Source: Bacilli bacterium
GTDB taxonomy: Bacteria > Bacillota_I > Bacilli_A > RFN20 > CAG-826
Reading direction: 5' to 3'
DNA: 42,428 nucleotides
Assembly (NCBI GenBank): GCA_017635565.1
Contig: JAGBLE010000020.1
Location: forward strand, 1 to 42,428
The translations under genes and the position numbers were made by a program. Below, in pieces: positions 6,208 through 15,187 of the stretch (the first letter of the stretch is position 1; each line of letters starts with the position of its first letter). The notes under the pieces were generated by a model that worked only from the letters and a program-made list of their open reading frames with translations, had not been told where the DNA came from and did not search any database.

Positions 6208-7135
6208 TCTTTAATACTTTTTTAATTTCTTTTAATTGTTTTTGCTCGGCTTCTGGGATAGTACCATCACGATATAAGGCTATACCATAGGCAAATGTTC
6301 CACCTAATTCATTTACTTTTCTTATATAATCAATGACTTGTTCATCGGTGTACCTAGATATAACTTCGCCGGGATTTTCATGAACCCAGTTGTCATCCAT
6401 ATAGCAACATGAAAACCATTCAGAGCCACCTTCTCCAGAAAATCTTCCGTTTGGATAACGATCTAATTCATATAATTCACCAGCTTGATAATCTGAAATT
6501 CCTTTTAAATCGAATTTCCAAGGTTCTGCACCATTAATGTTAAATGCAACAATTGCATTTTTGTTTCCGCTTGTTAAGCATTCTTTATATTTTTTAAAGT
6601 CATATCTAGTGCCACATCTATTGTTATACTCAATTAAATAACAGCCATCAATCCACCAACCAGCAATACCTTCTTTATATTCGTCACTAATTGCTTTGGT
6701 GATTTTATAGCATATTTCCGCATGCTTTTGAGGATTAGAATGGAATTCACATAATTCTTGCCATTCACTATCTGTAAAACCATCTCCATTGAAATAAGCC
6801 ATGAATTCAATGCCATACGCTTTTAATTCTTCAATAATCTCTTTTAACAAGTCACGCTTAATTACTCTATTTGAAATCATTACTTCAAATTCTTTTAAAT
6901 AGAAAGGTAAAACAAAATCTGCATGATTTAATGTCATAACGACAAAATCAGCCCCCGTTTCATGCACTTGCTTTGCAAAAGTGTGGGCATCAAATTCGTC
7001 AACTGCCTTTTGATATAACTTGAATCTATTTTGAAAACAATCTGTGATGCGCTCTTTGTCATCTTTGTTTAAAGAAAATGATGTCCAACTGACAAATAAA
7101 CCATATTTTGATTGATACAAAAAATCTGTTTTCAT
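6200..7135 (-). CDS. Short GH29-like (alpha-L-fucosidase fold) enzyme
   Basis: A 311-residue protein without signal peptide. It keeps the order of GH29 motifs in divergent form: KYGLFVSW near the start (KFGIF-HWG in the family), FDAHTFAKQVHETGADFVVMT (FDA-xWA-xxAK-xAGAKY), a Lys/Arg-Asp 'VIKRDLLKEIIEELKAYGIEF' helix and GIAGWWIDG, where Asp163 sits at the family's nucleophile position (WFDG). The usual HHDGF motif is replaced by NHADF. It lacks the C-terminal beta-sandwich. It is read leftward, divergent from the AraC regulator, with AAGGAG ahead of the ATG and a good promoter. The fold is likely; alpha-L-fucosidase activity is less certain. Confidence 0.65.
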   Translation of the reverse strand: MKTDFLYQSKYGLFVSWTSFSLNKDDKERITDCFQNRFKLYQKAVDEFDAHTFAKQVHETGADFVVMTLNHADFVLPFYLKEFEVMISNRVIKRDLLKEIIEELKAYGIEFMAYFNGDGFTDSEWQELCEFHSNPQKHAEICYKITKAISDEYKEGIAGWWIDGCYLIEYNNRCGTRYDFKKYKECLTSGNKNAIVAFNINGAEPWKFDLKGISDYQAGELYELDRYPNGRFSGEGGSEWFSCCYMDDNWVHENPGEVISRYTDEQVIDYIRKVNELGGTFAYGIALYRDGTIPEAEQKQLKEIKKVLKTI

Positions 7136-7203
7136 GTGATTCTCCTTGTGCCAACTGCCTACTTTAATTTTATTTCAACGCCTAGACGCTAACGAGATAT
7201 TTA

Positions 7204-7232
7204 CCAAAATTGTATGAATTTCTTCCAAAATT
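7204..7232. promoter_or_regulatory. Two CCAAAATT direct repeats 21 bp apart, candidate AraC-type operator
   Basis: CCAAAATT occurs at 7204-7211 and 7225-7232, exactly 21 bp or two helical turns apart. This is the usual arrangement of half-sites for AraC/XylS regulators. The right copy overlaps the -10 box of the leftward promoter, between the regulator gene and the GH29-like gene. Confidence 0.5.
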
Positions 7233-7258
7233 ATAAAGGCACACAGTTATACTGCTAA
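7230..7258 (-). promoter_or_regulatory. Leftward promoter of the GH29-like gene
   Basis: Read on the minus strand: -35 TTAGCA (7258-7253), 17-bp spacer, perfect -10 TATAAT (7235-7230). The start point would be near 7223, leaving a leader of about 88 bases to the ATG at 7135. The candidate AraC half-site overlaps the -10. Confidence 0.6.
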
Positions 7259-7319
7259 AATGGTGCACAAAAGTGTATGTTTCAGACCTGTATTTGTATT
7301 TTTATGTAAAAAAAAGCAA

Positions 7320-7328
7320 TGCTAGAAT
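7320..7328 (+). promoter_or_regulatory. Extended -10 promoter for the AraC regulator and locus
   Basis: TGC-TAGAAT is an extended -10 (5 of 6 consensus bases plus TGn). No good -35 is seen. Start would be near 7335, about 25 bases before ATG 7360. Confidence 0.4.
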
Positions 7329-7359
7329 ATTTATGTAAATAGTCATTTGGATAATTTCT

Positions 7360-8169
7360 ATGAAAAACCTTTACATTGCGATAAACAGCTTTGTTAAACC
7401 TTATCATATCTTTTTGAAGTCTATTTATCAGACTCAGGGAAATGCTGGTGAAACATATTACTGCAAAAATAGTGGTGATATATATTATTGTTTTGTTTTT
7501 GTTGTCAGTGGCAAATTATCCTTAAAAGTTCCTAATAGTTCTAAACTATCTGTTTCCACTAATGAAGCAATATTCCTTTTAAGTAATGAAATTAAATCAT
7601 ACGTTTGCGAACAGGATACGACATATTTTTGGATTTATTTTTCTTATGATGGCACTCGTCTACCAATTAATATGAGTTTTGCTCTTGATGATCCTGAAGA
7701 AACTTTCAATTCATTGAGCGAATGCCAGATTTTATTAAATAAACAAGGCGAATTTTCTTTAATAAAAGCCAACAATATTTTTTGCAAATATTTCCTTGAA
7801 GGTACTGATAAACTATTTGGCCAAATCGCCAGTAGTGGTACCACAAATCTAGCAATTTTGGATTCAATTGAATATATCAATGAAAATTTATTTCACCTTC
7901 CAACTATCGAAGAAATTGCCGCAAAATTTGGCATGCCGATGAGAAGATTTCGCGAAGAATTTGAGTTAAGCACAGGTGTAACCCCTAGTAAATACATTAA
8001 AGAAAATAAGTTAATGATCGCAAAAAACTACTTAGATAACACTAATCTAACTTTAAAAGAAATCGCTGATTTAATTGAATTTAGTAGCCCTTATTATTTA
8101 TCAAAATGTTTTAAAGAACGTTTTGAAATAACTCCAAAGGATTATCGTAGTAACAAAAAGGTTGAGTAG
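7360..8169 (+). CDS. AraC/XylS-family transcriptional regulator
   Basis: A 269-residue protein. Residues about 20-120 look like a cupin sugar-sensing domain (CFVFVVSGKLSLKV, then a YFWIYFSYDG strand). The C-terminal 100 residues hold the paired HTH motifs of the AraC family: LPTIEEIAAKFGMPMRRFREEFE, TGVTPSKYIKENKLMIAKNYL, then the signature LTLKEIADLIEFSSPYYLSKCFKERFEITPKDYR. It is divergent from the GH29-like gene and 3 bases upstream of the oxidoreductase, so it probably senses a locus sugar and controls both directions through the 21-bp-spaced repeats. No clear Shine-Dalgarno sequence precedes the ATG. Confidence 0.9.
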   Translation: MKNLYIAINSFVKPYHIFLKSIYQTQGNAGETYYCKNSGDIYYCFVFVVSGKLSLKVPNSSKLSVSTNEAIFLLSNEIKSYVCEQDTTYFWIYFSYDGTRLPINMSFALDDPEETFNSLSECQILLNKQGEFSLIKANNIFCKYFLEGTDKLFGQIASSGTTNLAILDSIEYINENLFHLPTIEEIAAKFGMPMRRFREEFELSTGVTPSKYIKENKLMIAKNYLDNTNLTLKEIADLIEFSSPYYLSKCFKERFEITPKDYRSNKKVE

Positions 8170-8172
8170 TTT

Positions 8173-9405
8173 ATGGAACCAAAGAAACTCGTTGTATTCG
8201 GCTATGGCGCGCGTGGTCACATCTACGCGGATTTCGCTAAGAAATATCCTGAATTGTTCACTCTTGTTGCGATTATTGAAAATAATCCAGAAAGAATTAA
8301 AGACGCTGAAAATAATTACAAAGATATTCCTATTTTTAGCGACTACCATGATTTTTTAAAAAGAAAAATGGCTGCGGATGTGGTTGCTATTTGTACACAA
8401 GATGCTGATCATAAAGAACATGCTATTGCTATGATGGATGCCGGATATCATTTATTATTAGAAAAACCAATAGCCAATAATGAAGAAGACTGTAAAAAAA
8501 TATATGAAGCAAGTATTAAAAACAATTCGCGAGTTATCGTGTGCCACGTTTTAAGATATTCTCCGTTTTATTCAACAATTAAAAGAATTATTGATGAAGG
8601 AAAAATTGGGGAAGTGGTTTCTATCCAAGCAAGCGAAAATGTTGGATATTACCACCAAGCCCACAGCTTTGTCAGAGGCCCGTGGAAGAATTCCAAAGAA
8701 TCAAGCCCTATGATTTTAGCTAAATGTTGCCACGATATGGATATTATTAGATACCTGATTGATGAAAAATGCATATCAGTTAATTCTTATGGTAGCCTCT
8801 TATTCTTTAATAAAGAACACGCGCCTATAGGGAGTGCAGAATATTGTTCAGATTGCAAATGTAAAGACTGCATTTATAACGCCCAACATCTTTATTTAGA
8901 AACCGACGCAAAAATGTTTGTTGGATATTTCACTAATGGAGAAATAAATAATCAAAACATCCTTAAATGTTTAAAACATTCAGATTATGACAGATGCGTT
9001 TTTAAATCCAATAACGATGTAGTCGATCACGAAGTAACAATTATGAATTTCGCTAACGGAAAAACCGCTTGTCACACAATGGCAGCTTTTAGCAAAGACA
9101 TTTACCGCGATATTAAAATCTATGCTACAAAAGCCCAATTAATTGGCTTAATGGAAGATAATCGAATTGAAATTAAATATTTTAATGGTGAAAACGAAAT
9201 CGTTGATGTTGATATTTCTAAAGCAAATGTCGGTGGTCATAACGGTTCTGATTACTTTATGATGAATAGCCTTTATAAAACATTAGATGGTGAAAAAGCT
9301 CCTGGAGTAACTTATTTAGATGTTTCTCTTGAAAGCCACCTCATCTGCTTTGCCGCGGAAAAATCAAGAACCAACAACGGAATGACTGTTTTTATTGGGA
9401 AATAG
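8173..9405 (+). CDS. Gfo/Idh/MocA-family NAD(P)-dependent oxidoreductase
   Basis: A 410-residue protein. The N-terminal Rossmann fold shows LVVFGYGARGHIYADFAKKYPE and VAIIENNPER; the active-site lysine motif is LLLEKPI; VCHVLRYSPFYSTIKRII follows, and the conserved C-terminal histidine-type segment is AKCCHDMDIIRYLI, later GGHNGSDYFMM. An unusual inserted cysteine cluster, CSDCKCKDC, lies near residues 225-235 and may bind a metal. It starts 3 bases after the AraC gene and 2 bases before the phosphorylase. In this family the protein may oxidise a sugar or work as an NAD-dependent glycosidase (as in GH109 and GH188); the GH109 hallmark residues are not evident, so oxidoreductase is the safer call. 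Confidence 0.85.
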   Translation: MEPKKLVVFGYGARGHIYADFAKKYPELFTLVAIIENNPERIKDAENNYKDIPIFSDYHDFLKRKMAADVVAICTQDADHKEHAIAMMDAGYHLLLEKPIANNEEDCKKIYEASIKNNSRVIVCHVLRYSPFYSTIKRIIDEGKIGEVVSIQASENVGYYHQAHSFVRGPWKNSKESSPMILAKCCHDMDIIRYLIDEKCISVNSYGSLLFFNKEHAPIGSAEYCSDCKCKDCIYNAQHLYLETDAKMFVGYFTNGEINNQNILKCLKHSDYDRCVFKSNNDVVDHEVTIMNFANGKTACHTMAAFSKDIYRDIKIYATKAQLIGLMEDNRIEIKYFNGENEIVDVDISKANVGGHNGSDYFMMNSLYKTLDGEKAPGVTYLDVSLESHLICFAAEKSRTNNGMTVFIGK

Positions 9406-9407
9406 AT

Positions 9408-11693
9408 ATGGAAAGTGGATATTTTAAAGACAAAGAATTTATTATCACAAACATGAGGCCAATCCGCAACTTGTTCAATTACTTGTGGAATGATTCTTCT
9501 CTATGCCAATGCGACCATTTTGGCAACGGTTATTTCTTTAGAAATGTTGGCACTCAAAGAAGAAATATTGATAATGGAGAAAGAAATGTCTACATCAAAG
9601 ACAAGAAAACAGGATTGATTTATAGCGCAAATAGAAATTATGACAATTTACCTTTTGATAAATACGAATGTCATGTTGGATTAGGATATCAAGAGATTAT
9701 TAGTGAATATAATGGAATGCGTGTCATTTTCTCTCTCCTTGTGGCTAAAGATGACCCAGTTTTACTTTTCAATGTAAAAGTGGAAAACATTTCAAACGAG
9801 AAAAAAGAATTCGATTTATATTTTGAAAATTGTCCAACCCCTGATACGACATGGCACGCTGCTTATAGTTATGCAGAATATGATAAACAAATAAATGGCA
9901 TTATCTATCATCATGATGCTTTTAATCCACCTAATGAATATGCAAAAATATTTGTTTCTTGCGATAAAAAATTTGATGGCTTTGAGACAAGCAAAAATAG
10001 ATTTATTGGAACATATAATGATTTTAGTAATCCTGAATCATTAATTAAGGGAAAGCTCTCTTCCCTTGGAACTACTTTTGACAATTTTATTGCAGCGTTT
10101 TCATTCTCACTCTCGCTTAATCCTCAAGAACATTTTGAAGTAACATTTTCTACTGCAACCACAATTAATATTGATGAATGTTATGAATTAAGCGCGAAAT
10201 ATCTTCGCAAAAACGCCTTTAATTTAGAAAAGCAAAAACAAATTGAATTAAATGATAGTTATATAGATATTTTCCACTTAGATAGTTCCGATGAATATTT
10301 AAATACACAAGTAAATATTTGGCTAAAAAGACAATTATCTTTAGGAAAAACATGGGGAAGAATATATGGAAAAGGTTTTAGAGATGTTATGCAAGACATT
10401 ACAGCGTTCATTTCTTTTGACTGTGAATTAGCTAAAAATAAAATCCTCCACGCCCTTAAATATCAATATGAAGATGGAAATCCTATAAGAATGTTTGAAC
10501 CAAACTTCAAATATCCATATAACGATGGTGGGATTTGGATTCCAGAAGCGATTTTAGCTTATATCAATGAAAGTGGAGATTTAAATATTTTAGATATTGA
10601 TGTTCCTTATCTTAAAGGCGATAGTTATGAAAACGCTATCCCATCTGATGCCTATTTCACCGAAGAATATGTAAGCGGCCAAAGAAAAGGAAATGTCTTT
10701 GAACATATACAAGCCGCAATGGATTATTTAATTGGTTGTCGTGGTGAGCACAATCTTGTTTTGTGGCGCGGGGGAGATTGGAACGATAGCATAAATAATG
10801 CTGGCAATCGTGGAATCGGAGAAAGCGTTTGGCTATCAATTGCAACTGTAAAAGCCCTTAATGATTTTTTGGATATTTTAAATCTAATTGATAAAAAAGA
10901 TTTGGTCCAAAAATATATTGCCGCTAGAGACGAACTCAAAGCCGCGATTAATAAATATGGAAGAATAAATAACTACTATATTTATGGAATCAATGATGAC
11001 CATGAAATTATTGGCGGAGAAGAAAGGATGTTCTTAAATCCGCAAAGCTGGGCTGTTTTTGCCGATTTATCTTCAAAAGATGAATTAACAAAAACGATGG
11101 ATAAAGTTGAAGAAAAATTAAAATGTGATTATGGATATGTTTTATGTTCTCCAAGCTTTACAAAAGGAAAAGACAATATCGGTAGAGTATCATACTTCCA
11201 ACCAGGATTAGTGGAAAATGGTGGAGTTTATAACCATGGTGTTGCCTTTAAGATCATTGCAGATTGCTTGCTAAAAAGAGGCGACATTGCCTATAAAACA
11301 CTTAAATTAATCTCATGCGATAATCCAAAACTAGCCAATAGCGGTGTTGAGCCATATGCTGTAACAAATATGTATATCGGACCAGAAAATAAATATTTTG
11401 CTGGTTTTGCTCCAATGTGTTGGGTTACGGGTACGGCTGGATGGCTATATAGAGCGGTCACAGAATATATTTGTGGAATTAAAGCTACGATAAATGGCTT
11501 AAAAATTGATCCATGTCTTCCTTTGGAATGGGATGAAATCAAAGTTTCTCGAATATTTAGAAATAACAAATACGAATTTGTCATAAAAAGAGGAAAAGAT
11601 AAAGGAATATACGTTGATGGAAAATTAATTAACGGAAACGTTATAGATATTCCTTCTCCTAATAAATTAATTAAATGCGAAGTTATTATTTGA
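9408..11693 (+). CDS. GH94-family glycoside phosphorylase
   Basis: A 761-residue cytoplasmic protein. The N-terminal beta-sandwich (about 1-270) contains HFGNGYFFRN and VLLFNVKVENISNEKKEFDL. The (alpha/alpha)6 barrel carries GKGFRDVMQDITAF, matching the GFRD-xxQD motif of GH94, and LVLWRGGDWNDSIN, where Asp460 aligns with the general acid of cellobiose phosphorylase (WND-CLN). SGVEPYAVTNMYIGPEN and GTAGWLYRAVTEYICGI are also typical. Members phosphorolyse beta-linked disaccharides into an alpha-sugar 1-phosphate plus a sugar. The substrate is unknown; position beside NahK and hexosaminidase genes suggests a HexNAc-containing disaccharide (inference). It follows the oxidoreductase by 2 bases and precedes the permease by 7. 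Confidence 0.88.
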   Translation: MESGYFKDKEFIITNMRPIRNLFNYLWNDSSLCQCDHFGNGYFFRNVGTQRRNIDNGERNVYIKDKKTGLIYSANRNYDNLPFDKYECHVGLGYQEIISEYNGMRVIFSLLVAKDDPVLLFNVKVENISNEKKEFDLYFENCPTPDTTWHAAYSYAEYDKQINGIIYHHDAFNPPNEYAKIFVSCDKKFDGFETSKNRFIGTYNDFSNPESLIKGKLSSLGTTFDNFIAAFSFSLSLNPQEHFEVTFSTATTINIDECYELSAKYLRKNAFNLEKQKQIELNDSYIDIFHLDSSDEYLNTQVNIWLKRQLSLGKTWGRIYGKGFRDVMQDITAFISFDCELAKNKILHALKYQYEDGNPIRMFEPNFKYPYNDGGIWIPEAILAYINESGDLNILDIDVPYLKGDSYENAIPSDAYFTEEYVSGQRKGNVFEHIQAAMDYLIGCRGEHNLVLWRGGDWNDSINNAGNRGIGESVWLSIATVKALNDFLDILNLIDKKDLVQKYIAARDELKAAINKYGRINNYYIYGINDDHEIIGGEERMFLNPQSWAVFADLSSKDELTKTMDKVEEKLKCDYGYVLCSPSFTKGKDNIGRVSYFQPGLVENGGVYNHGVAFKIIADCLLKRGDIAYKTLKLISCDNPKLANSGVEPYAVTNMYIGPENKYFAGFAPMCWVTGTAGWLYRAVTEYICGIKATINGLKIDPCLPLEWDEIKVSRIFRNNKYEFVIKRGKDKGIYVDGKLINGNVIDIPSPNKLIKCEVII

Positions 11694-11700
11694 GGTCAAA

Positions 11701-12624
11701 ATGGAAGCAGTAAAAGGATTAAAACTAAAAACTGAAACCAAGAAGAATAAAAGAAAAGAAGTTTTATTCCTTTTTGCCATGCTTGCGGTACCAGTTGCTA
11801 ACTGGTTGGTCTTCTGGCTTTATGTTAATTTCTCTTCCATTGTATTAGCATTCCAAGATGCTAGAACAGGTGCTTTTACACTTAATAACTTTGTTACTTT
11901 CTGGGATAATTTGACCATGCCTGGTGGTGAAATTGGTATAGCAGTTAGGAATACTTTCTTATACTTTGCTACATCTTTGTTTATCATCATGCCTATTTCC
12001 TTGTTTATTAGTTATTTCTTATACAAGAAGATATTCATGTATAAAATTTTCAGAGTCATATTTTATTTACCTGCTATTATTTCCGGTGTTGCTTTAGTAG
12101 CGGTTTATTCTAACTTTATCAATCCAAGTGGTCCATTAAGTTATATTTTTAAGTTATTTGGAAAAGTCATTCCACCTGAAGGACTTCTTGCTCGACCTGA
12201 AACCGCGACTAACACCATTATTGGTTATTGCATATGGACAGGATTTAGTGGATATATCCTTCTTTTCAGTGGTGGCATGTCAAGAATTCCGGAAGAAGTA
12301 TTAGAATCAGCAAAACTTGATGGTTGCGGTTCTATCAGAGAACTCATTCAAGTTATTTTGCCAATGATGTGGCCAACTGTTTCTACTCAAATAATCCTTT
12401 TATTTTTAGGATTATTTAGTGCTTCCGGACCTATTCTTCTATTCACAAATGGAAATGCAGAGACAACGACCATATCTTTCTGGATATTTAAACAAGTTTA
12501 TGGTGACGCTCTTAATTCATATAACATCGTTTCCGCCACCGGTCTTGTTTTCACCATTATCGGTGTCCCAATTATTTTATTTGTCCGTTGGTTAATGGAT
12601 AAAGTTGCTGTAGTGGAGTATTAG
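11701..12624 (+). CDS. CUT1 ABC sugar transporter permease (LplB/UgpA type)
   Basis: A 307-residue integral membrane protein with about six hydrophobic helices, the first near residues 22-45. The cytoplasmic EAA loop that contacts the ATPase reads EEVLESAKLDGCGSIRELIQVILPMM. This is the first permease of a CUT1 oligosaccharide importer. A GAGG ribosome binding site overlaps the stop of the phosphorylase gene, and the second permease follows 9 bases later. The lack of an ATPase gene directly beside the permeases is usual for CUT1 systems; the MsmK-type ATPase at 28490 or the one at 25716 would drive it. Confidence 0.92.
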   Translation: MEAVKGLKLKTETKKNKRKEVLFLFAMLAVPVANWLVFWLYVNFSSIVLAFQDARTGAFTLNNFVTFWDNLTMPGGEIGIAVRNTFLYFATSLFIIMPISLFISYFLYKKIFMYKIFRVIFYLPAIISGVALVAVYSNFINPSGPLSYIFKLFGKVIPPEGLLARPETATNTIIGYCIWTGFSGYILLFSGGMSRIPEEVLESAKLDGCGSIRELIQVILPMMWPTVSTQIILLFLGLFSASGPILLFTNGNAETTTISFWIFKQVYGDALNSYNIVSATGLVFTIIGVPIILFVRWLMDKVAVVEY

Positions 12625-12633
12625 AGGTTAGTT

Positions 12634-13557
12634 ATGTTGAAGCCAAGATTTAATGACATCCCTCGTCGTAGATTATTAACTCCTCGATCCATTAAAGGAA
12701 GAGCCCTTTTTGCTGCGGTTTTCGTTTTGTTCTTTATTTACGCTTTATCTTTATTAGCACCATTCTTATTCTTATTTGTCAATTCTCTTAAAACCCCAAC
12801 AGAATATCTAGCCGACTCAATTGATGGAAATATATTTAATTTCCCGCAAGGTTGGAGATTTAGTAATTGGGTGGAAGTTTTTTCAGAGATGAAAATAATC
12901 GACAGTAAAGGCGATTATGTATATTTCCCAACTATGCTTCTTAATAGTTTGTGGTATTCAATGGTTTTAACTCTTGGTGGATTGTTGGCAAGTTCTCTGA
13001 CCGCTTATTGTTTAGCTAAATACAAATTTAAATTACGCGGTTTTTTATATGGTATTGCCATTGTTACAATGACCATCCCCATTATCGGATCTACTGGTGC
13101 GATGTTTAAACTTACCTATGATATCGGTATTTATAACACTCCTTTATACCCAATATTGACTAGTTTAGGTGGTTTTGGTTTTAATTTCTTAGTCCTTTAT
13201 GGATTCTTTAAAAATATTTCTTGGAATTACGCGGAAGCTGTATTTGTTGATGGCGGTGGCCATTTTACTGCCTTCTTTAAAATCATGCTTCCACAAATTT
13301 TCCCAGCCTTATTAACTTTAGGAATTATTGCCTTTATTGGGGCGTGGAACGATTATACAACTCCTTTACTCTTCTTACCTGATTATCCAACCATTGCTTC
13401 AGGTATTTATAACGTGCAAGTTCATTTAAAAAGAACTGGAGATTATCCACAATATTTTGCTGCTTTAGGAATATCTATTATTCCTATCATTATATTATTT
13501 GCAACATTTTCTGATTCTTTAATGAAGAATCTATCAGTCGGAGGACTTAAAGGATAA
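12634..13557 (+). CDS. CUT1 ABC sugar transporter permease (MalG/UgpE type)
   Basis: A 307-residue membrane protein with about six helices. Its EAA loop reads YAEAVFVDGGGHFTAFFKIMLPQ, followed by LGIIAFIGAWNDYTTPLLFL, the usual C-terminal pattern of MalG-like permeases. The periplasm-side loop after helix 1 (LKTPTEYLADS) is typical too. It pairs with the preceding permease to form the transmembrane channel. A canonical ribosome binding site for the binding protein follows its stop. Confidence 0.92.
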   Translation: MLKPRFNDIPRRRLLTPRSIKGRALFAAVFVLFFIYALSLLAPFLFLFVNSLKTPTEYLADSIDGNIFNFPQGWRFSNWVEVFSEMKIIDSKGDYVYFPTMLLNSLWYSMVLTLGGLLASSLTAYCLAKYKFKLRGFLYGIAIVTMTIPIIGSTGAMFKLTYDIGIYNTPLYPILTSLGGFGFNFLVLYGFFKNISWNYAEAVFVDGGGHFTAFFKIMLPQIFPALLTLGIIAFIGAWNDYTTPLLFLPDYPTIASGIYNVQVHLKRTGDYPQYFAALGISIIPIIILFATFSDSLMKNLSVGGLKG

Positions 13558-13574
13558 ATATAGGAGGTATTATC

Positions 13575-15176
13575 ATGAAAAAGACAAAATTTTTGGTATT
13601 AGCCGCTGCTCTCATGTCCGTTGGAGCGTTAGCTGGCTGTAAAGGTAATCGAGTAAAAGATACACCAGAAACCCTTGAAATCTATATTTGGAACGGCGGA
13701 TATGGAACAGAATGGCTGACCAATATGATTGAAGTTTTCAAAGAACAAAGTTGGGTTAAAGAAAAATACCCCAATTTGGAAGTATTATCGCCAGTTGTTA
13801 ATGATGTTTATTCTTATGCTACAAGTAGATTGAGTATGGGAACAAGAAATACCATTGACTTGATGTTTTCTCCAGGTGCCAGAGAATATTTTGGTTCTTC
13901 TGGTTCTTTAGTAGAACTAACTGAGCCAGTTTATAATCAAAAAGTCCCAGGTGAAGATGTTTTATGGAGAGATAAAGTTAATCAAAGCTACAACTTATCA
14001 AATAGATATATCGATCCCAAAAATCCTACAAAAGAATCATATTATTGTGTTTCTTGGGCCGGAGGAATGGGCGGAATCATTTATAACGAAACCATTTTAA
14101 ATAGCCTAGGAATTAAGGTTCCTAACACCACTAATGAACTTGTGCAAGCTTGTGCCACCATTATGGGCTATAAAGGCAATAGCGAAGGCAAATATAACAA
14201 AGGATATTCTTTCCTTCAAAGTTATGACGCCGTGGAATATTTTGAATATTTATTCCCGCTTTGGTGGTCACAATATGAAGGTGTTGAAGGCTACAATAAT
14301 TTCTATAACGGAGTGGATAATAACCGTTATTCAAAAAACATCTTCAATCAACAAGGCAGAAAATATGCTTTAGAAGTATTTGATAGCATTTTGAAATATA
14401 GTAACGGCTATTTAGCTCCTGAAACATTTAGATATGAATATATGCAAAGTCAACTCTTATTCCTCCAAGGAAATGGTGTTTTCCACACTAATGGTGACTG
14501 GTTTGAAAATGAAATGAGAGAGCTCTCAAAAGATATTCAAAACATGGATACTTTTAAAACAATGAGGACTCCAATTATTAGCAAACTTGGAGAAAAACTC
14601 GGCATTACTGATACAGAACTTTCTAAATTAATTGATTATGTTGATGGTAATGGTGAACTCATCGATTTTGAATCAACAACTGGTTATTTAGATAATGAAG
14701 TTATTGAAGAAATTACTTCTGCTAGAGGAATAGTTCAATCTATTGGTCCTAACCATCAAGCAATTATTCCAAGTCACGCAGAAGGAAAGGAAGTCGCAAT
14801 CGATTTCTTACGTTTTATGGCTACTGATATTGCTTTAGAAACATATATTAAAGCAACTGGTGGTAACTCATTACCATTTGATTACAATGTCAAAGAAAAA
14901 AATATGGAATTATATAACTCTTTAAGTCCGATTCAACAATCAAGAATTGATTACTTTAATAACGGCAAATTTTCCATATATACTCTTCCAAGCGAGTCTG
15001 GTTTTGCTTTATATAACTACTCTGGTTTAAAACCATTCATTAAAACCAATTATTTCGAAACATTCTCCGCGAATGGAAATAGCAAAACACCTGATGATTT
15101 TATGCAAGAAACAATAGATTATTGGACAGATGCAAGATGGGCAAAAGCTCTTAGAGATGCCGGTCTTTCTTCATAG
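13575..15176 (+). CDS. ABC sugar-binding lipoprotein
   Basis: A 533-residue lipoprotein. The signal peptide ends in the lipobox LAGC (Cys22), which would be lipidated and hold the protein outside the membrane. The mature part begins with ETLEIYIWNGGYGTEWLTNMIEVF, a typical family-1 solute-binding opening, and has the ESYYCVSWAGGMGGIIYNETIL hinge segment in which the ligand-binding domains alternate. At about 530 residues it is longer than monosaccharide binders and similar to oligosaccharide binders. GGAGG precedes the ATG by 8-9 bases. It follows the permeases directly and should determine which glycan is imported; the sequence alone does not reveal the ligand. Confidence 0.9.
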   Translation: MKKTKFLVLAAALMSVGALAGCKGNRVKDTPETLEIYIWNGGYGTEWLTNMIEVFKEQSWVKEKYPNLEVLSPVVNDVYSYATSRLSMGTRNTIDLMFSPGAREYFGSSGSLVELTEPVYNQKVPGEDVLWRDKVNQSYNLSNRYIDPKNPTKESYYCVSWAGGMGGIIYNETILNSLGIKVPNTTNELVQACATIMGYKGNSEGKYNKGYSFLQSYDAVEYFEYLFPLWWSQYEGVEGYNNFYNGVDNNRYSKNIFNQQGRKYALEVFDSILKYSNGYLAPETFRYEYMQSQLLFLQGNGVFHTNGDWFENEMRELSKDIQNMDTFKTMRTPIISKLGEKLGITDTELSKLIDYVDGNGELIDFESTTGYLDNEVIEEITSARGIVQSIGPNHQAIIPSHAEGKEVAIDFLRFMATDIALETYIKATGGNSLPFDYNVKEKNMELYNSLSPIQQSRIDYFNNGKFSIYTLPSESGFALYNYSGLKPFIKTNYFETFSANGNSKTPDDFMQETIDYWTDARWAKALRDAGLSS

Positions 15177-15187
15177 GGGTGAACAAT

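Noticed and set aside
6451-6950. Overlapping reverse or shifted frames across the long genes
   Set aside because: Antisense and shifted open frames through the window have no ribosome binding sites or recognisable domains and lie inside well-supported genes.
8173-9405. GH109 NAD-dependent glycosidase
   Set aside because: The Gfo/Idh/MocA fold fits, but I do not see the GH109 sequence hallmarks, so it is kept as an oxidoreductase with glycosidase only as an alternative.
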